Source: Cheiracanthium punctorium (Eukaryota > Arthropoda > Arachnida > Araneae > Cheiracanthiidae). From it: 64,000 nt of DNA. The notes under the pieces are model-generated. The model worked only from the letters and a program-made list of their open reading frames with translations, did not search any database and had not been told where the DNA came from. The stretch covers positions 124,001 through 188,000 of the forward strand of contig JAWZYV010013027.1 in assembly GCA_038373885.1 (NCBI GenBank), in the 5' to 3' direction. This document shows positions 11,104-22,930 of this stretch, one piece after another (positions within the stretch are counted from its first letter, which is position 1; each line of letters begins with the position of its first letter). The position numbers and the translations under genes were made by a program.

Positions 11104-12633
11104 CACTGCTCAAAACAATTAAAGGATATTGTAAGTTTTATATAAAATAAAGATATAAGCGAAATTTTTTTGCCGAAAATGGAAGAAGAGAATCACAAAT
11201 GCAATTTTTTCTGATTTTCAAACTGTGGAGTATGCTAATTTTGAGTTCGACGTCAAAAACGTCGCTTCAGCTGCAGCGAATGAAATTGGACTTTCATCTG
11301 AATAAAAGACAATGAAGAGAAGGATGATCGGCATTCAGTGACTGCTTTGTTTCGATGAGTACGATGTCTCAGCGAAGTCATTTAACCGATTAAGAAGCTT
11401 GGAGAGTTGTCAGTAGGTTAGAAGGGGGCCAAACTCAAGCCGAAGTAGCGCAAGCCATTTGAGTGTCACAAAGTGTGATTTCCAGGATCTGGAACCGGTT
11501 TTTGGCTACTGGAAGTGCAGACCGAAGACCAGGGCAAGGTCGTAGATGGGCAAACACGCCCAATGAAGATCGTTATTTAGTGTTAACAGCTCGGAGACAC
11601 CGGAATATGAACGCTACTCTTCTCCAACAACACCTTCGCTCGGCTACTGGCACCACGGTTTCAACTCAGACTGTCCGAAACCGGCTCCATGGTGTAGGTC
11701 TGTATGCTCGCCGACCGATGGTATGTGTTAGACTAACATCAAGGCATCGTCGCGACCGCAGGGAGTGGGCAACAGAGCATGTGAACTGGAGGAGAAATGA
11801 ATGGAGCAATGTTCTTTTTTCTGACGAGTCCCGTTTTTCAGTTCATCCTGATAATAGGTGTATTTTCATCTGGAGGGACCGTGGCAGTAGGAATAATCCT
11901 GCGTTTCGTGCACGAAAGTGTCAGCTTTGGCGGTGGTAGAGTGTTGGTGTATGGCGGCATCTCCATTGACGGGCGCAGAGACCTCTACATCATTCGAGAT
12001 GGACGTCTGACTGGTCGCGATATAGCGATGAGATTCTCAGACCTATTGTATTCCTTTACGCTGCAGCAATCGGAGATGACTTCATTTTAATGGACGATAA
12101 CTGCAGGCCACATCGTGCTAACCTGGCGGCGGATTTCCTTTTCGAGGAAGGAATCGTACGAATGGAATGGCCAGCGTATTCTCCAGACATGAATCCAATA
12201 GAGCACGTTTGGGACGCTCTAGGAAGACGAGTTGCTGGCCGCCAACCACCCCCACAAACTCTTCAAGAACTGGAAAGAGCTCTTCTGGAAGAGTGGGACA
12301 GAATACTCCAACTCGTGATTAACAGCCTCATTGACACCATGCCTCAAAGGTGTTCAACGTTGCTGGCCGTCCGTGGAAACCATACCTCCTACTGAAAATA
12401 ATTTCCTTTGAAGAAAACACCTTTTCTTATTCTTTTTTTTTCATATGCACAAATTGTGTTTTTTTCCTTTTCTACACAAATGCGCAATAAAATGCATTTT
12501 CTTCTGCCAAACATGTGTAATTTATTCTCATATAACCTACTACGTCTGTCGACCATGTATCAATCAGCTAAAAAGTTTCCCAGCCACAAGATCCACCTAA
12601 AACCGGAATATCCTTTAATTGTTTTGAGCAGTG
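11104..12633 (+). mobile_element. Tc1-like transposon, nearly full length
   Basis: The terminal inverted repeats begin CACTGCTCAAAACAATTAAA at the left. The exact complement ends at 12633. TA dinucleotides flank both sides (11102-11103, 12634-12635). The 1530-bp length is normal for Tc1. The transposase is frameshifted, so the copy cannot move on its own. Confidence 0.95.
11400..12395 (+). pseudogene. Tc1-like transposase, frameshifted
   Basis: The N-terminal helix-turn-helix part is readable from about 11400, with an in-frame stop just before the ATG at 11463. The frame 11463-11939 carries V-L-F-S-D-E-S-R-F, which holds the first catalytic aspartate. Near 11930 the reading shifts to the frame of 11797-12090 (G-G-G-R-V-L-V-Y-G-G-I). 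It then moves to 12090-12395, where D-D-N-C-R-P-H-R-A and S-P-D-M-N-P-I-E-H-V-W-D give the second aspartate and the glutamate. Counting between them gives 34 residues, so this is a DD34E enzyme. All three acidic residues are kept. Only frameshifts and one early stop inactivate it. Confidence 0.93.
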
Positions 12634-12639
12634 TATTTT

Positions 12640-12865
12640 TTTAAGGTAGTCACAGGAAATGAACTTTCGAATTTTTGGAACGGTACCCCCCAAAAAGTTG
12701 CCAATAGGCTAAAAAATTAGATTGGTAAAGTTTCAGCTCATTTGCATAATATTAACCCGTGCCGCATTGAGGTTAAAGTTTAGAAAAATCACGGTTTTTC
12801 GCAAAAAAGCAGTCTTTCTATCATAAAATAGATAAAATTGAGTCTAGAAACATGATGTTATTCTC
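12640..12865 (+). repeat. Dispersed repeat, copy A (inverted copy at 23580-23766)
   Basis: This stretch shares AGTTGCCAAT, GCATAATATTAACCCGTGCC and nearby words with the complement of 23580-23766. Both copies begin with a GGTAGTCACA/GGTGGTCACA word. It is a diverged dispersed repeat of unknown class. Confidence 0.6.
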
Positions 12866-13082
12866 GTTTCAGAAGAATACTTCCCGCCTTGATGAGTCAC
12901 ACATCACTTTAAAAAACTTACAGATTTAACCCTCCAAGCGGTTGTGGTGTCAAATCCCGTCCAATTTATTCCAGTTTTCACTGCAATACATCTATAATAG
13001 TAATCATTCGTAACACAGAGATATCATAAAATATGTTTGATATTAAAGCTTATATGTAATTTAGAAGCCTTTTTTATAAATA
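12866..13082. other. AT-rich spacer
   Basis: Nothing recognised between the dispersed repeat and the Tigger-like element. Confidence 0.3.
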
Positions 13083-13886
13083 CAGTCGAACCTCGATTTA
13101 AAGTACTCTGATTTAACGAATTTTCCGATTAAACGAATGTTTTTTCTGTCCCGACAAAAAGGGTGCTAAAATGCTGTGATTTAACGAATTTTTAGCATTG
13201 ATTTAACGAACAACAATCACTGAAATAAAATTCGCACATAAAACTAAAACTTTGAATTTACGAAGACAGCGATACAGATACAGTCACTTACAATTACACC
13301 GTGGATAACCATGATCAAATGACTGGATGGGAAGATGTTCCTAGTTCTAGAAATGTTACAGAATATGTGTCTTGCGATGTTCCGGCGATAGTGAACAGAA
13401 AGACAATGAAGATTCTGAAATCAGATGAAGAAACGAAAATTGAATTAAAAAAGGTGACATTCCAAGAAGCAGATTGCAGCTTGAACACTTAAGAAAAAAA
13501 AATTTTTGTCCAAGGCTGATGATATTGTTCTTACGAAGTTAGAAAATATCGACAAAGAACTTTGGAAAGTCAAAACAAAGGCGCAAAAACAATGCACTAT
13601 CAAGAATTTCTTTCAAAAGTGCCAATAAATATGTATGTATTATGTATTAAGTTTTAAGAGCAAGTAACATTAAAGAATTTAGATAATTTTAAAGTTGATC
13701 TCCTTCCTAACGTATAACTTGTAATTTTGAAGCTCGAAGTAAACAATAATCATTCTTTTTTTCATATCTATAGCTAAGGGTATTTTGCATTGATGTATTT
13801 ATACTATACTCTTTACAAAAACTGATATTCGATTTAAGGAACGGATTTGTGGGTCCCAATCAATTCGTTAAATCGAGGTTCGACTG
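13083..13886 (+). mobile_element. Tigger/pogo-like transposon, internally deleted
   Basis: The termini CAGTCGAACCTCGATTTAA (left) and the complement TTAAATCGAGGTTCGACTG (right) are perfect inverted repeats. They are flanked by TA on both sides (13081-13082, 13887-13888). A C-terminal transposase remnant lies inside. At 804 bp it is far shorter than an autonomous Tigger (about 2.5 kb). Confidence 0.9.
13301..13628 (+). pseudogene. Tigger/pogo transposase C-terminal remnant
   Basis: An open frame of 63 codons (13301-13492) includes E-D-V-P-S-S-R-N-V-T-E-Y-V-S-C-D. After a stop or frameshift in the A-run at 13493 the sequence continues with L-E-N-I-D-K-E-L-W. It ends in Q-K-Q-C-T-I-K-N-F-F-Q-K-C and a stop. 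The K-Q-x-T-I-x-x-F-F ending is typical of Tigger/Jerky-family transposases. The DDE core is absent. Confidence 0.7.
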
Positions 13887-14994
13887 TAATTAAGTCTTCC
13901 TGTTAAAAAATTTATTTTTTTTATAATTTAAAAATTGCATGAAAATTTTACCATGAAAACAACTTTAGATTATTTGCCCATTTCCAAAACGCTCAGAGGG
14001 TAACTTTCGGGTCATATCTAGTCCTAAAAAAAGCATACATCTATGCTTTTTTCAGGACTTGATACGATCCCAATCCTAAAAGTTGGCTTTTTTATGAAAG
14101 TGTAGAAAATTATACTTCGTCTTTGCTCCTCTTGTTTTTCTTTCTTTTTTGTGTACAAAATAAAGGTTGTAATTTAAAAAAAATCTGAAATTAAAAAAAA
14201 TGAAATAAAAAAATGAAATTTAAGTAAAAGTATTTACAGAAAATAAGGTCAAAGAAGGCATAAAATTGAGAACCATTGACGTTTAGATGTATTTGATTAT
14301 TAATGTTATGTATCTAAGAAGAAGCACATTATAAAGGAAATAAATTATTGCTGCTTACAATTTTTTGTTAAAGTGGTAAGGCTTAGATAATGTTTCTTTC
14401 GAAGAGTCTCGAAAAGTTTTTCTACATTCAGATACTACCTATAGTAAAACTGCTTTTGTTCTTCATCCTCAGTTAAACAGGAATTGAATCCTGGGATTAA
14501 TTTCACTCCCCTTTCATCTGAGTCATTAAAAACCTTAAAAACTTTCAGTTTTTTTTTTCTTTCAAATAATACTGATTTTCACACCATACATCGGAATCAA
14601 TATTCAAAAAATTTATATTAAAATTAAATATTTAATTAAAATCATTAATTTAAATTAAAAAAAATTACAGTGTTCCAGATGAAATAAAATAATTAACTTC
14701 TTTCTTCAATAAATTATTAACTTCGTTGAAACATTGTTGCTTTTACATCTTTATCACCACCATGTTTTTCCAAATGCAATTAATTTTACATCCATGATTA
14801 TTTTGACTTTTTTTGCCCAAGCATCATAAAAAAATGAAGTGCAACTTGCTTCAAGTTAAGATACCAAAGATGGCTTACAATTTTATAGATCTTTGTTTGA
14901 AGCCTCTTTATCAAATTTTCAGTATTGTAATAATTTTAAGTCTTGATTGGGACTAAAGTCTGAGTGGGAGTGTTGACCCATGCTTTTACATAAA
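13887..14994. other. AT-rich sequence, nothing recognised
   Basis: Very AT-rich, with runs such as the A/T block near 14600-14680. No ORF above 60 codons, no repeat partner noticed. Confidence 0.35.
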
Positions 14995-15406
14995 TCTTAA
15001 TATATCTTAATATATATATAAAATGCTAATGTTCGTTTGTAAAGACAGGGTTTTCTCTATCACCACCTACTCGAATTAACTTCCCGTTGGGGTGGTAAAT
15101 ACCCCTTGGTCTCACGGTGAAAGTAAGGGAGTTTGGTCGCGGTGGGTGGAAGTGGGTGGCGAAAATGTGAAAAATATATATTCTGTCCTTTTCTAACTCA
15201 TGAGAACTTCTGAATTTCAACTCCAATAAAATATTAAAATTTCATGTTATCATATGTTGCCATATCAGCAGAAAAACTGAAACTCAAGCAATTATCGTCT
15301 GCGAACCATTTTACCTGAAACAAATTCAAGTTATTTTGACAAGTGAAAAACAACAAATTATTTGAATATTCTAGAGTGTTCTGGTACTAGCAATTTCGAT
15401 GTGTTA

Positions 15407-18056
15407 TCTATATATATAAAAATGAATGTTTGTGGGTATGTGTGTATGACGTTGAAAAACTCCAAAACCGTTGGACCGGTCACCATGAAATTTGGTACAC
15501 ATAAGTCTTTTGTCACGCAGAAGGGTTTTATGATATCCATTTTACTTTACCTCGCCGCTAGGTGGCGCTACAGTACGTCGAATTCTATTCGACCGCTTAT
15601 TATGAAAATACCGTTTGACCTATCTTGACGAAAATTGGTACATATGAATATTTGAACACAGAGAATATTTTTACGCAATTCATTTTGATATAACTTGCCG
15701 CTAGGTGGCGCTGCAGAGGGTCGAATTCTATTCCGTTGGACCGCTTGCTATGAAAATACCATTCACCAATTTTGATGAAAATTCTATTTATGGATATTTG
15801 AACACGGAGAAGGTTTTTATGCTATTCATTTTCCTCTAGCTTGCCGCTAGGTGTCGCTGCAGAACGTCGAATTCCATTCCGTTCGACCGCTTGCCATGCA
15901 AGCGGTCATCCAAAATTGGTACGCACGGATATTTGAAGACGTAGAAAATTTTTTCTTTATCCATTTTGCTGTAAATTGACGCTAGATGACGCTGCAGAAC
16001 GTCGATTTCTATTCCGTTCGACCGCGTGCTATGAAAATACCATTCAACCGATTTTTATGAAAATTGGCACGCATGGATATTTGGACACGGAAAATATTTT
16101 TACACTATCCATTTTGTCATGACTTGCCGCTAGACGGCGCTGCAATACATCGAATTCTATTCCGTTCGACCGCTTCCTATGCAAGTACCGTTTAACTTAT
16201 TTTGACGAAAATTGGTACATATGGATATTTGAACACGGAGAATATTTTTACACTGTCTGTTTTGCCACGACTTGCTGCGAGATTGCGCAGTACATTGAAT
16301 TCTACTCCGTTCAACCGCTTCCTATGCAAGTACCGTTCAACTAATTTTGATGAAAATTGAAACACACGAATATTTGAAGAAGCAGAATATTTTTACACTT
16401 TCCATTTTGCAGTAACTTGCTGCTAGATGGTGTTGCAGAACGCCGAATTCTATTTCGTTTAAGCGTTTGCTGTGAAAATACCGGTCAACTGAGTTTGATG
16501 ACAATTGGTACACATGGATATATAAACATGGAGAATAGTTTTACGCTATCTGTTTTGCTATAACTGGGCACAAGATGGCGCTGCAGCGCCTCAACTTCTA
16601 TATCCTTCAACCAATCGCCATAAAAAATTTTATGCTTACACATTTGAGTACGGAAAATACATTATAACTATTCATTTAGCTGTTACTCACTACTAGATGA
16701 CACTGCAGCGCATTAATACTTTAACTCGCCATTAGATGGCAATGCAACGCACCAACTTCATGACCGTTCAATTGATCTCTATGAAAATTGATATAGTAGA
16801 TACTTGGACACGGAGAATATTTTCGTGTTATCCATTTTGCTATAAATAGCTACTTCATTGTGCTGTAGCACATCATTACTTTAACTCGCCAATAGATACC
16901 GCTACAACGTATCAACTTCTTACTTTAATTCGTCGCTTGATGGCGCTGCAGCATACAAAGACTGTTCAACTGATAGCTATGAAAACTGGTATAGATAGAT
17001 ATTCGAACACGGAGAATATTTTGGCGTTATCCATTTTGCTATAACCTGCCACTAGATGTCACTTCAAACCAATAACTTCAGGACTATTCAACTGCTCCCC
17101 AAGAAAATTAGCAAATATAGATGTTTGAACGAAAAGAACAATTTTGCCGCATCCGTTTAGGTATAACTCGACTCCTGTACCGTTCAAATTGGTACACACA
17201 GATATTTGAGCACGGAGAGCACTTTTACGCTATCTATTTTGCTATGACTTGCCTCTAGATGCCGATACAGCGCACCAACTTCAAAGCCGTTCGCCCGATC
17301 ACCTTAAAAAATTGGTATAAATACACATTTGAGCAGAGAGAATATTTTTTTAGTATTCATTTGGATGTACTCACCACTTAATGGCACTGCAGCCAGGGCC
17401 TAATTTACGGGAGGGCATTCGGGGGGAAGCGCACTGGTCCCCAAATTGTTCTTTAAAAATTTGTAAATTTTGAAAAAGCTTTCGAAAGAGGGTCCCCTAA
17501 TTAAGCTTTTGCCCAGGGCCCCCAACTCGGCAAATCTGCCCCTGACTGCAGCACTTTATTATTTTAACTCGCCACTAGATAGCACTTGAGCAATCAACAT
17601 CTTGATCGTTCAACTAACCTCTCTAAAAATTGGTATACATACACATTTGAACACGGAGAATATTTTCGCGTTATCCCTTTCGCTTAACTCGCCCTTTGAT
17701 GGCGCTGTAGCGTATTATTACTTTAATTCGCCACTAGATAGCGCTGCAGCGTATCTTGAGTGTTAAACTTTTTGCTATGAAAATTCGTACACATAGATAT
17801 TTGACCATGAAAATATTTTGATGCTATCCATTTTGCAAAAACTTCGACAGTTGATGGCGCTGCGTCGAATCATCTTCTTGACTGTTCAAACGATCGCCAT
17901 GAAATTCTTTATGCATAATTATTGAACGCAAATAATATTTATGCGATAGCAATTTTGCTATATCTATTCATTATGATCAATAGTAATTAAAATAAACCGT
18001 AATATAAAAAAAAAGAATCCATTCATTCGCGTGCGAAGAACGGGGCATACAGCTAG
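15407..18056 (+). repeat. Tandem array of about 145-bp repeats inside Helitron A, copy 1
   Basis: Each unit reads roughly: Cys-poor non-coding box CCGCTAGATGGCGCTGCAG, then CGTCGAATTCTATTCCGTT, CGACCGCTTGCTATGAAAAT, ATTTGAACACGGAGAATATT and CTATCCATTTTGCTATAACT. About 16 diverged units are visible. The best-conserved word in each unit is the CTAGATGGCGCTGCAG box, for example at 15555-15568 and 15698-15711. See the finding on CTCF-like sites. Confidence 0.85.
17394..17544. mobile_element. hAT-type MITE with perfect 8-bp target duplication
   Basis: A 151-bp insertion begins CAGGGCC and ends GCCCCTG. It is flanked by ACTGCAGC on both sides (17386-17393 and 17545-17552). The target is the CTGCAG end of one tandem-repeat unit. 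A related copy sits at the equivalent place in unit 2 (20349-20523). Confidence 0.88.
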
Positions 18057-18057
18057 T

Positions 18058-18234
18058 ATATATATATAATGCTAATGTTCGTTTGTAAAGACAGGGTTTT
18101 TTTCTATCACCACCAACTCGAATTAACTTCCCGTTGGGGTGGTAAATACTCCATGGCCTCACGGTGAAAGTAAGGGAGTTTGGTCGTGGTGGGTGGAAGT
18201 GGGTGGTTGTGGGTGGCGAAAATCTTAATCTTAA
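18058..18234 (+). repeat. Partial 5' copy of Helitron B
   Basis: Begins with the AATGCTAATGTTCG and GTAAAGACAGGG words and runs to GGGTGGCGAAAAT. It then breaks off into a TTAATC repeat before the next full start. It is an abortive or truncated head-to-tail copy between units 1 and 2. Confidence 0.7.
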
Positions 18235-21031
18235 TCTTAATATATATATAAAATGCTAATGTTCGTTTGTAAAGACAGGGTTTCCTCTATCACCACCAAC
18301 TCGAATTAACTTCCCGTTGGGGTGGTAAATACCCCTTGGCCTCACGGTGAAAATAAGGGAGTTTGGTCGCGGTGGGTGGAAGTGGGTGGTTGTGGGTGGC
18401 GAAAATGTGAAAAAATATATATCTGTCCTATTCTAACTCATGAGAACTTCTGAATTTCAACTCCAGTAAAATATTAAAATTTAACGTTTATCGTCTGTTG
18501 CCACATCAGCAGGAAAAGTGAATCTCAAGCAATTATCGTCTGCGAACCATTTTACCTGAAACAAATTCAAGTTATTTTGACAAGTGAAAAAGAACAAATT
18601 ATTTGAATATTCTAGAGTGTTCTGGTACTAGCAATTTCGATGTGTTACCTATATATATATAAATGAATGTTTCTGTGTATGTATGTATGTGGGTGTGTGG
18701 GACGTTGAAAAACTCCAAAACCGTTTGACCGATCACCATGAAATTTGGTACACTTAAGTCTTTTGTCACGGAGAAGGTTTTTATGCTATCCATTTTACTC
18801 TAGCTCGCCGCTAGGTGGCACTGCAGAACGTCGAATACTATCCAACCGCTTGCTATGAAAATACCGTTTAACTTATCTTGATGAAAATTGCTACGTATGG
18901 ATATTTGAAAATGGAGAATATTTTTACGCATTCTATTTTGATATAACTTTCCGCTAGGTGGCGCTGCAGAGCGTGGAATTCTATTTTAATGGACCGTTGC
19001 TATGAAAGTACCGTTCAAACGATTTTTATGGATATTTGAACACAGAGAATATTTTTTACACTATCCATTTTCCTCTAACTCACTGCTAGGTGAAACAGCA
19101 GAACGTCGAACGTTGAGTTCTATTCAACCGTTTGCTATGAAAATGCCGTTTAACTTACTCTAACGAAAATTGTTACGTTTTGATATTTGAATACGGAGAA
19201 TATTTTTACATTATACATTTTGCTATAACTTGCCGCTAGATGGCGCTGCAGAGTGTCGAATTTTATTCCGTTCGACTGCTTGCTATGAAAATACCATTCA
19301 ACCGGTTTTGATGAAAATTGGTACACACAGATATTTGAAGACGTAAAATATTTTTACATTATCCATTTTGCTGTAACTTGCCGCTAGATGGTGCTGCAGA
19401 ACGTCGGATTCCATTTCGTTTAAGCTCTTGCTGTGAAAATACCCATCACCGATTTTGATCACAATTGGTACACATGGATATATGAACATGGAGAATACTT
19501 ATGCGTTATCTGTTTGACTATAACCTGCCACAAGATGGCGCTGCAGCACATAAACTTCTATACCGTTCGACAGACCGCTATAAAATATTTATACTTACAC
19601 ATTTGAGCGAGCAGAATATATTCTAACTATTCATTTAGCTGTTACTCACTACTAGATGGCACTGCAGCGCATTGTTACTTTAACTTGCCATTAGATGGCA
19701 AAGCAAGGCACCAAATTCTTGACCGGACAATTGACCGCTATAAAAATTGATACACATAGACATTTGAACGTGGAGAATATTTTCGTGTTATCCATTTTGC
19801 TATAAATAGCTACTTCATTGTGCTGTAGCACATCATTAACTTAACTCGCCAATAGATGACGCAGAAGCACATATTAAGACTGTTCAACTGATACCTATCA
19901 AAACTGGTACAGATAGATATTTGAACACGGAGAATATTTTGGCGTTATCCATTTTGCTATAACTTGCCACTAGATGTCACTTCAAACCAATAACTTCAGG
20001 ACCGTTCAACTGTCACCATGGAAATTCGTAAACAAACATGTTTGAACGAAAAGAATATTTTAGCGGCATCCGTTTAGCTATAACTTCCCTTCTGTACCCT
20101 GCAATCGTTTGCTATGAAAATACCGTTCAACTGATTTATGAAAATTGGTACTCACAGATATTTGAGCATGGAGAATACTTTTACGCTATCTATTTTTCTA
20201 TCACTTACCTCTAGATGCCGATGCAGCACACCAACTTCAAAGCCATTCAACCGATCACCTTAAAAATTTGGATACATACACATTTGAACAGAGAGAATAT
20301 TTTTTTGGTATTCATTTGGCTGTACTCACAACTTGATGACACTGCAACCAGGGGCTGATTTCCGGGAGGGCATTCGGGGTAAGCGCCCGGGCCCCCAACA
20401 AAAAGGGGCCCCCCAAGTTCTTCTTTAAGTTTCAAAATTTTTAACTTTTGAAAAAAATTTTGAGAGAGAGTCCACTAATGAAGTTTTTACCGAGGGCCCC
20501 CCAACTCGGCAAATCTGCCCTTGTTTGAAGCACTTTATTATTTTAACTCGCTACTAGATAGCATTTCAGCAATCAACTTCTTGATCGTTCAACTAACTGC
20601 TCTGAAAATTGGTATACATACACATTTGAACACGGAAAATATTTTGGCGTTATCCATTTTTCTTAACTCGCCCTTTGATTGCGCTTTAGCATATTATTAC
20701 TTTTAATTTGCCACTAGATGGCGATGCAGCATATCTTGACCGTTAAACTGTTTCTATGAAAATCGATACACATAGATATTTGAACATGAAAATATTTTGA
20801 TGCTACCCATTTTGCAAAAACTTCGACAGTTGATGGCGCTGCGCCGAATCATCTTCTTCACCTTTCAAACTATCGCCATGAAATTCTTTATGCATAATTA
20901 TTGAACACAGATAGTATTTATGCGATATCAATTTTGATATATCTATTTATTATGATAAATAGTCATTACAACAAATCGTATTATAAAAAGAATCTATTCA
21001 TTCCCGTGCGAAGAACGGGGCATTCAGCTAG
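18235..21031 (+). mobile_element. Helitron-like composite unit 2
   Basis: Repeats the order of unit 1: B-type 5' segment (18235-18647), A-type start (18648, here CC instead of TC), tandem array, hairpin and CAGCTAG before T at 21032. It is a diverged duplicate of unit 1. The array boxes CCGCTAGGTGGCGC (18951-18964) and CCGCTAGATGGCGC (19233-19246) lie within. Confidence 0.7.
20349..20523. mobile_element. hAT-type MITE, orthologous copy in unit 2
   Basis: Starts CAGGGGCTGATTTCCGGG and ends GGCAAATCTGCCCTTG, at the same repeat-array position as 17394-17544. Its target duplication has decayed (ACTGCAAC versus TTTGAAGC). The insertion therefore predates the duplication of the Helitron unit. Confidence 0.75.
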
Positions 21032-22172
21032 TATATATATAAAATGCTAATGTTCGTTTGTAAAGACAGGGTTTTCTCTATCAACACCAACTCGAATTAA
21101 CTTCCCGTTGGGGTGGTAAATATACTCCATGGCCTCACGGTGAAAGTAAGGGAGTTTGGTCGCGGTGGGTGGAAGTGGGTGGTTGTGGGTGGCGAAAATG
21201 TGAAAAAATATATATCTGTCCTTTTCTAACTCATGAGAACTTCTGAAAAGTTCTAAAAATTCCTGGAATGACCTAGAAAACTCCAAAATGTGTGCAACTG
21301 TTACAGTCAATCTAGAATGCTGTAGAAGGTTCTAAAAATGTCCAGAAAGTTCTAGAAAGTTACAAAACGTGTGCAACCGTTCAAATCAATTTAGAATCAT
21401 CTAGAACGTTCTAAAAATTTCTGGAATGATCTAGAAAGTTCCAAAATGTCTGCAACTGTTAAAATCGATGCAGAATGATATATAAAGTTTTAAAAGTTTC
21501 TGGAATGATCTAGAAAGTTCCAAAATGTCTGCAACTGTTAAAAACAATCGAGAATGTTCGAGAAAGTTCGAAAAATTTCTTGAATGATCTAGAAAGATTC
21601 AAAATGTCTGCAACTGCTAAAATCGGTATGGAATGTTCTAGAAAGTTCTAAAAATTTCTGGAATGATCTAGAAAGTTCCTAATTGCGTGCAACTGTTAAA
21701 ATCTATATGGTATGTTCCAGAAATGTCTGGTCGAGTGAAGATCAATTGCGATGGGCGATTATCATTCGGAAATTTTATAGCATACTGCTTCGCAGCCTCT
21801 CGCTTATTCCGATGAAATTCTCCGTAAAGTAACACCATTTCAGTGTATTCATTAGCATTAAACATTATATTTCGTTTTTTATACTCAATAAGTTACAAAT
21901 TGAAATATCATGAAATTTAGACAAACACTAAGAAAGTAACTTAAACAACAGTTTTTCAACTAAAATAAAAAAATAAAATTTAATGTTTATCGTCTGTTGC
22001 CATATCAGCAGGAATACTTTCTATACACCGCATGTTTCATGGTCGAATAAGTCTCTCAATATCTAAGATAGAAATCTAAATTATCTACGTTAAAATTGGA
22101 TCCTTAAATATCTTTTATACCATTAAACATGCGGTGTATTTTAACCCGAGCAACGCCGGGGTTCGGTGCTAG
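21032..22172 (+). mobile_element. Helitron B, apparently complete copy
   Basis: Follows unit 2 directly. It starts with TATATATATAAAATGCTAAT and ends with the hairpin CCCGAGCAACGCCGGGG, then TTCGGTGCTAG before T. This is the hairpin-plus-CTRR end of a Helitron. A minisatellite at 21240-21725 forms its core. No replicase or helicase is encoded. Confidence 0.7.
21240..21725 (+). repeat. Minisatellite, about 78-bp period
   Basis: About six units share TTCTGGAATGATCTAGAAAG, TTCCAAAATGTCTGCAACTG and TTAAAATC. The spacing between repeats of the first word near 21420, 21498, 21577 and 21656 is 78-79 bp. Confidence 0.85.
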
Positions 22173-22239
22173 TATTTATTATAAATATAAACAAATGTCT
22201 GTAATACATAACTCCTTTTTCTAAATCTGTTAATGAGAC

Positions 22240-22930
22240 CTGATGTCTGAAAGGAAGTATTTTGAGACAATAAATTGCTTTAGGCATCCACCTGGCATAA
22301 TGAACAGCACCAGGTGCTCCGAAAGAAATGTCTTTTTGGGGATACCCCTATAAAAATTAAACAATGTTGGGTTAATTCTTTATAGTTATCCCTGAGCTGT
22401 TGATTTCTTAAATGGTCTGCAAGAAAATTTGAAATTTCTTCAAAATTTTGGGTTCTTTATGTAATAATTTCATCTTCAATAGCAGTTTTGTACTTTGTTT
22501 TGTCCAACTTAGACCACCCAATCTGAAATTTAAAAAGAAATATCTGGATGAAGAGCAGTAGCTTGGCCCACTTGGCAATCAAGCAGATTTTAGGGGGATT
22601 TCTAAAATATGATGGCGGCAAGGTAACTATAGAAGATATCGATCCAGTAATTGCTACAGCAAAAAATGCACGTTCCCCTAAGGCAGCAAGTGGTATCAAA
22701 ACGCATTGCCTGAATTTTACCAACTGCCTCCCATTCTTCAACTGCTGTAAATACAGCTTTTGCCTAAGAGTTATTCTCATATTATTTTCAAACTGACGAA
22801 CTCCTATTAACTGTTCTTCATCGCCACAGCTAATTAAAATCGATATTCTCTCTACATTTCCTTTATTCAAAATATGAGGAATCATTTTTCCATCCCAGTG
22901 AACAACTCTGAGTCAACCCTCTGAATCAGA
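22240..22930 (-). pseudogene. Remnant of a widespread unnamed transposon-associated protein
   Basis: The minus-strand frame 22457-22885 reads M-I-P-H-I-L-N-K-G-N-V-E-R-I-S-I-L-I-S. Q-L-I-G-V-R follows, and later F-K-F-Q-I-G-W-S-K-L-D. Another frame near 22258-22328 reads G-A-P-G-A-V-H-Y-A-R-W-M-P-K-A-I-Y. From memory, these are two hallmark blocks of a protein family found in large numbers in arthropod and cnidarian genomes and behaving like a transposon protein: a G-K-x-x-V-x-R-x-x-I block and an H-x-A-R-W-M-x-K-A-I-Y block. No enzymatic role is certain. Frameshifts separate the blocks. Confidence 0.5.

Larger units (their letters stand above)
14995..18056 (+). mobile_element. Helitron-like composite unit 1
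   Basis: The unit starts at a TC followed by TTAATATATATATAAAATGC and GTTCGTTTGTAAAGACAGGG. It ends with a hairpin (TTCGC-GT-GCGAA) then GAACGGGGCATACAGCTAG before a T, as expected of a Helitron 3' end (hairpin, then CTRR at an A/T target). A second internal start lies at 15407 (TCTATATATATAAAAATG after A). The unit could therefore be one chimeric element, or element A (15407-18056) inserted behind the 5' part of element B. No Rep/helicase coding is present. It is non-autonomous. Confidence 0.7.

Noticed and set aside
15407..21031. Regularly spaced repeats that might suggest a CRISPR array
   Set aside because: Units are about 145 bp, diverged, without short identical repeats and unique spacers, and lie in an arthropod Helitron.
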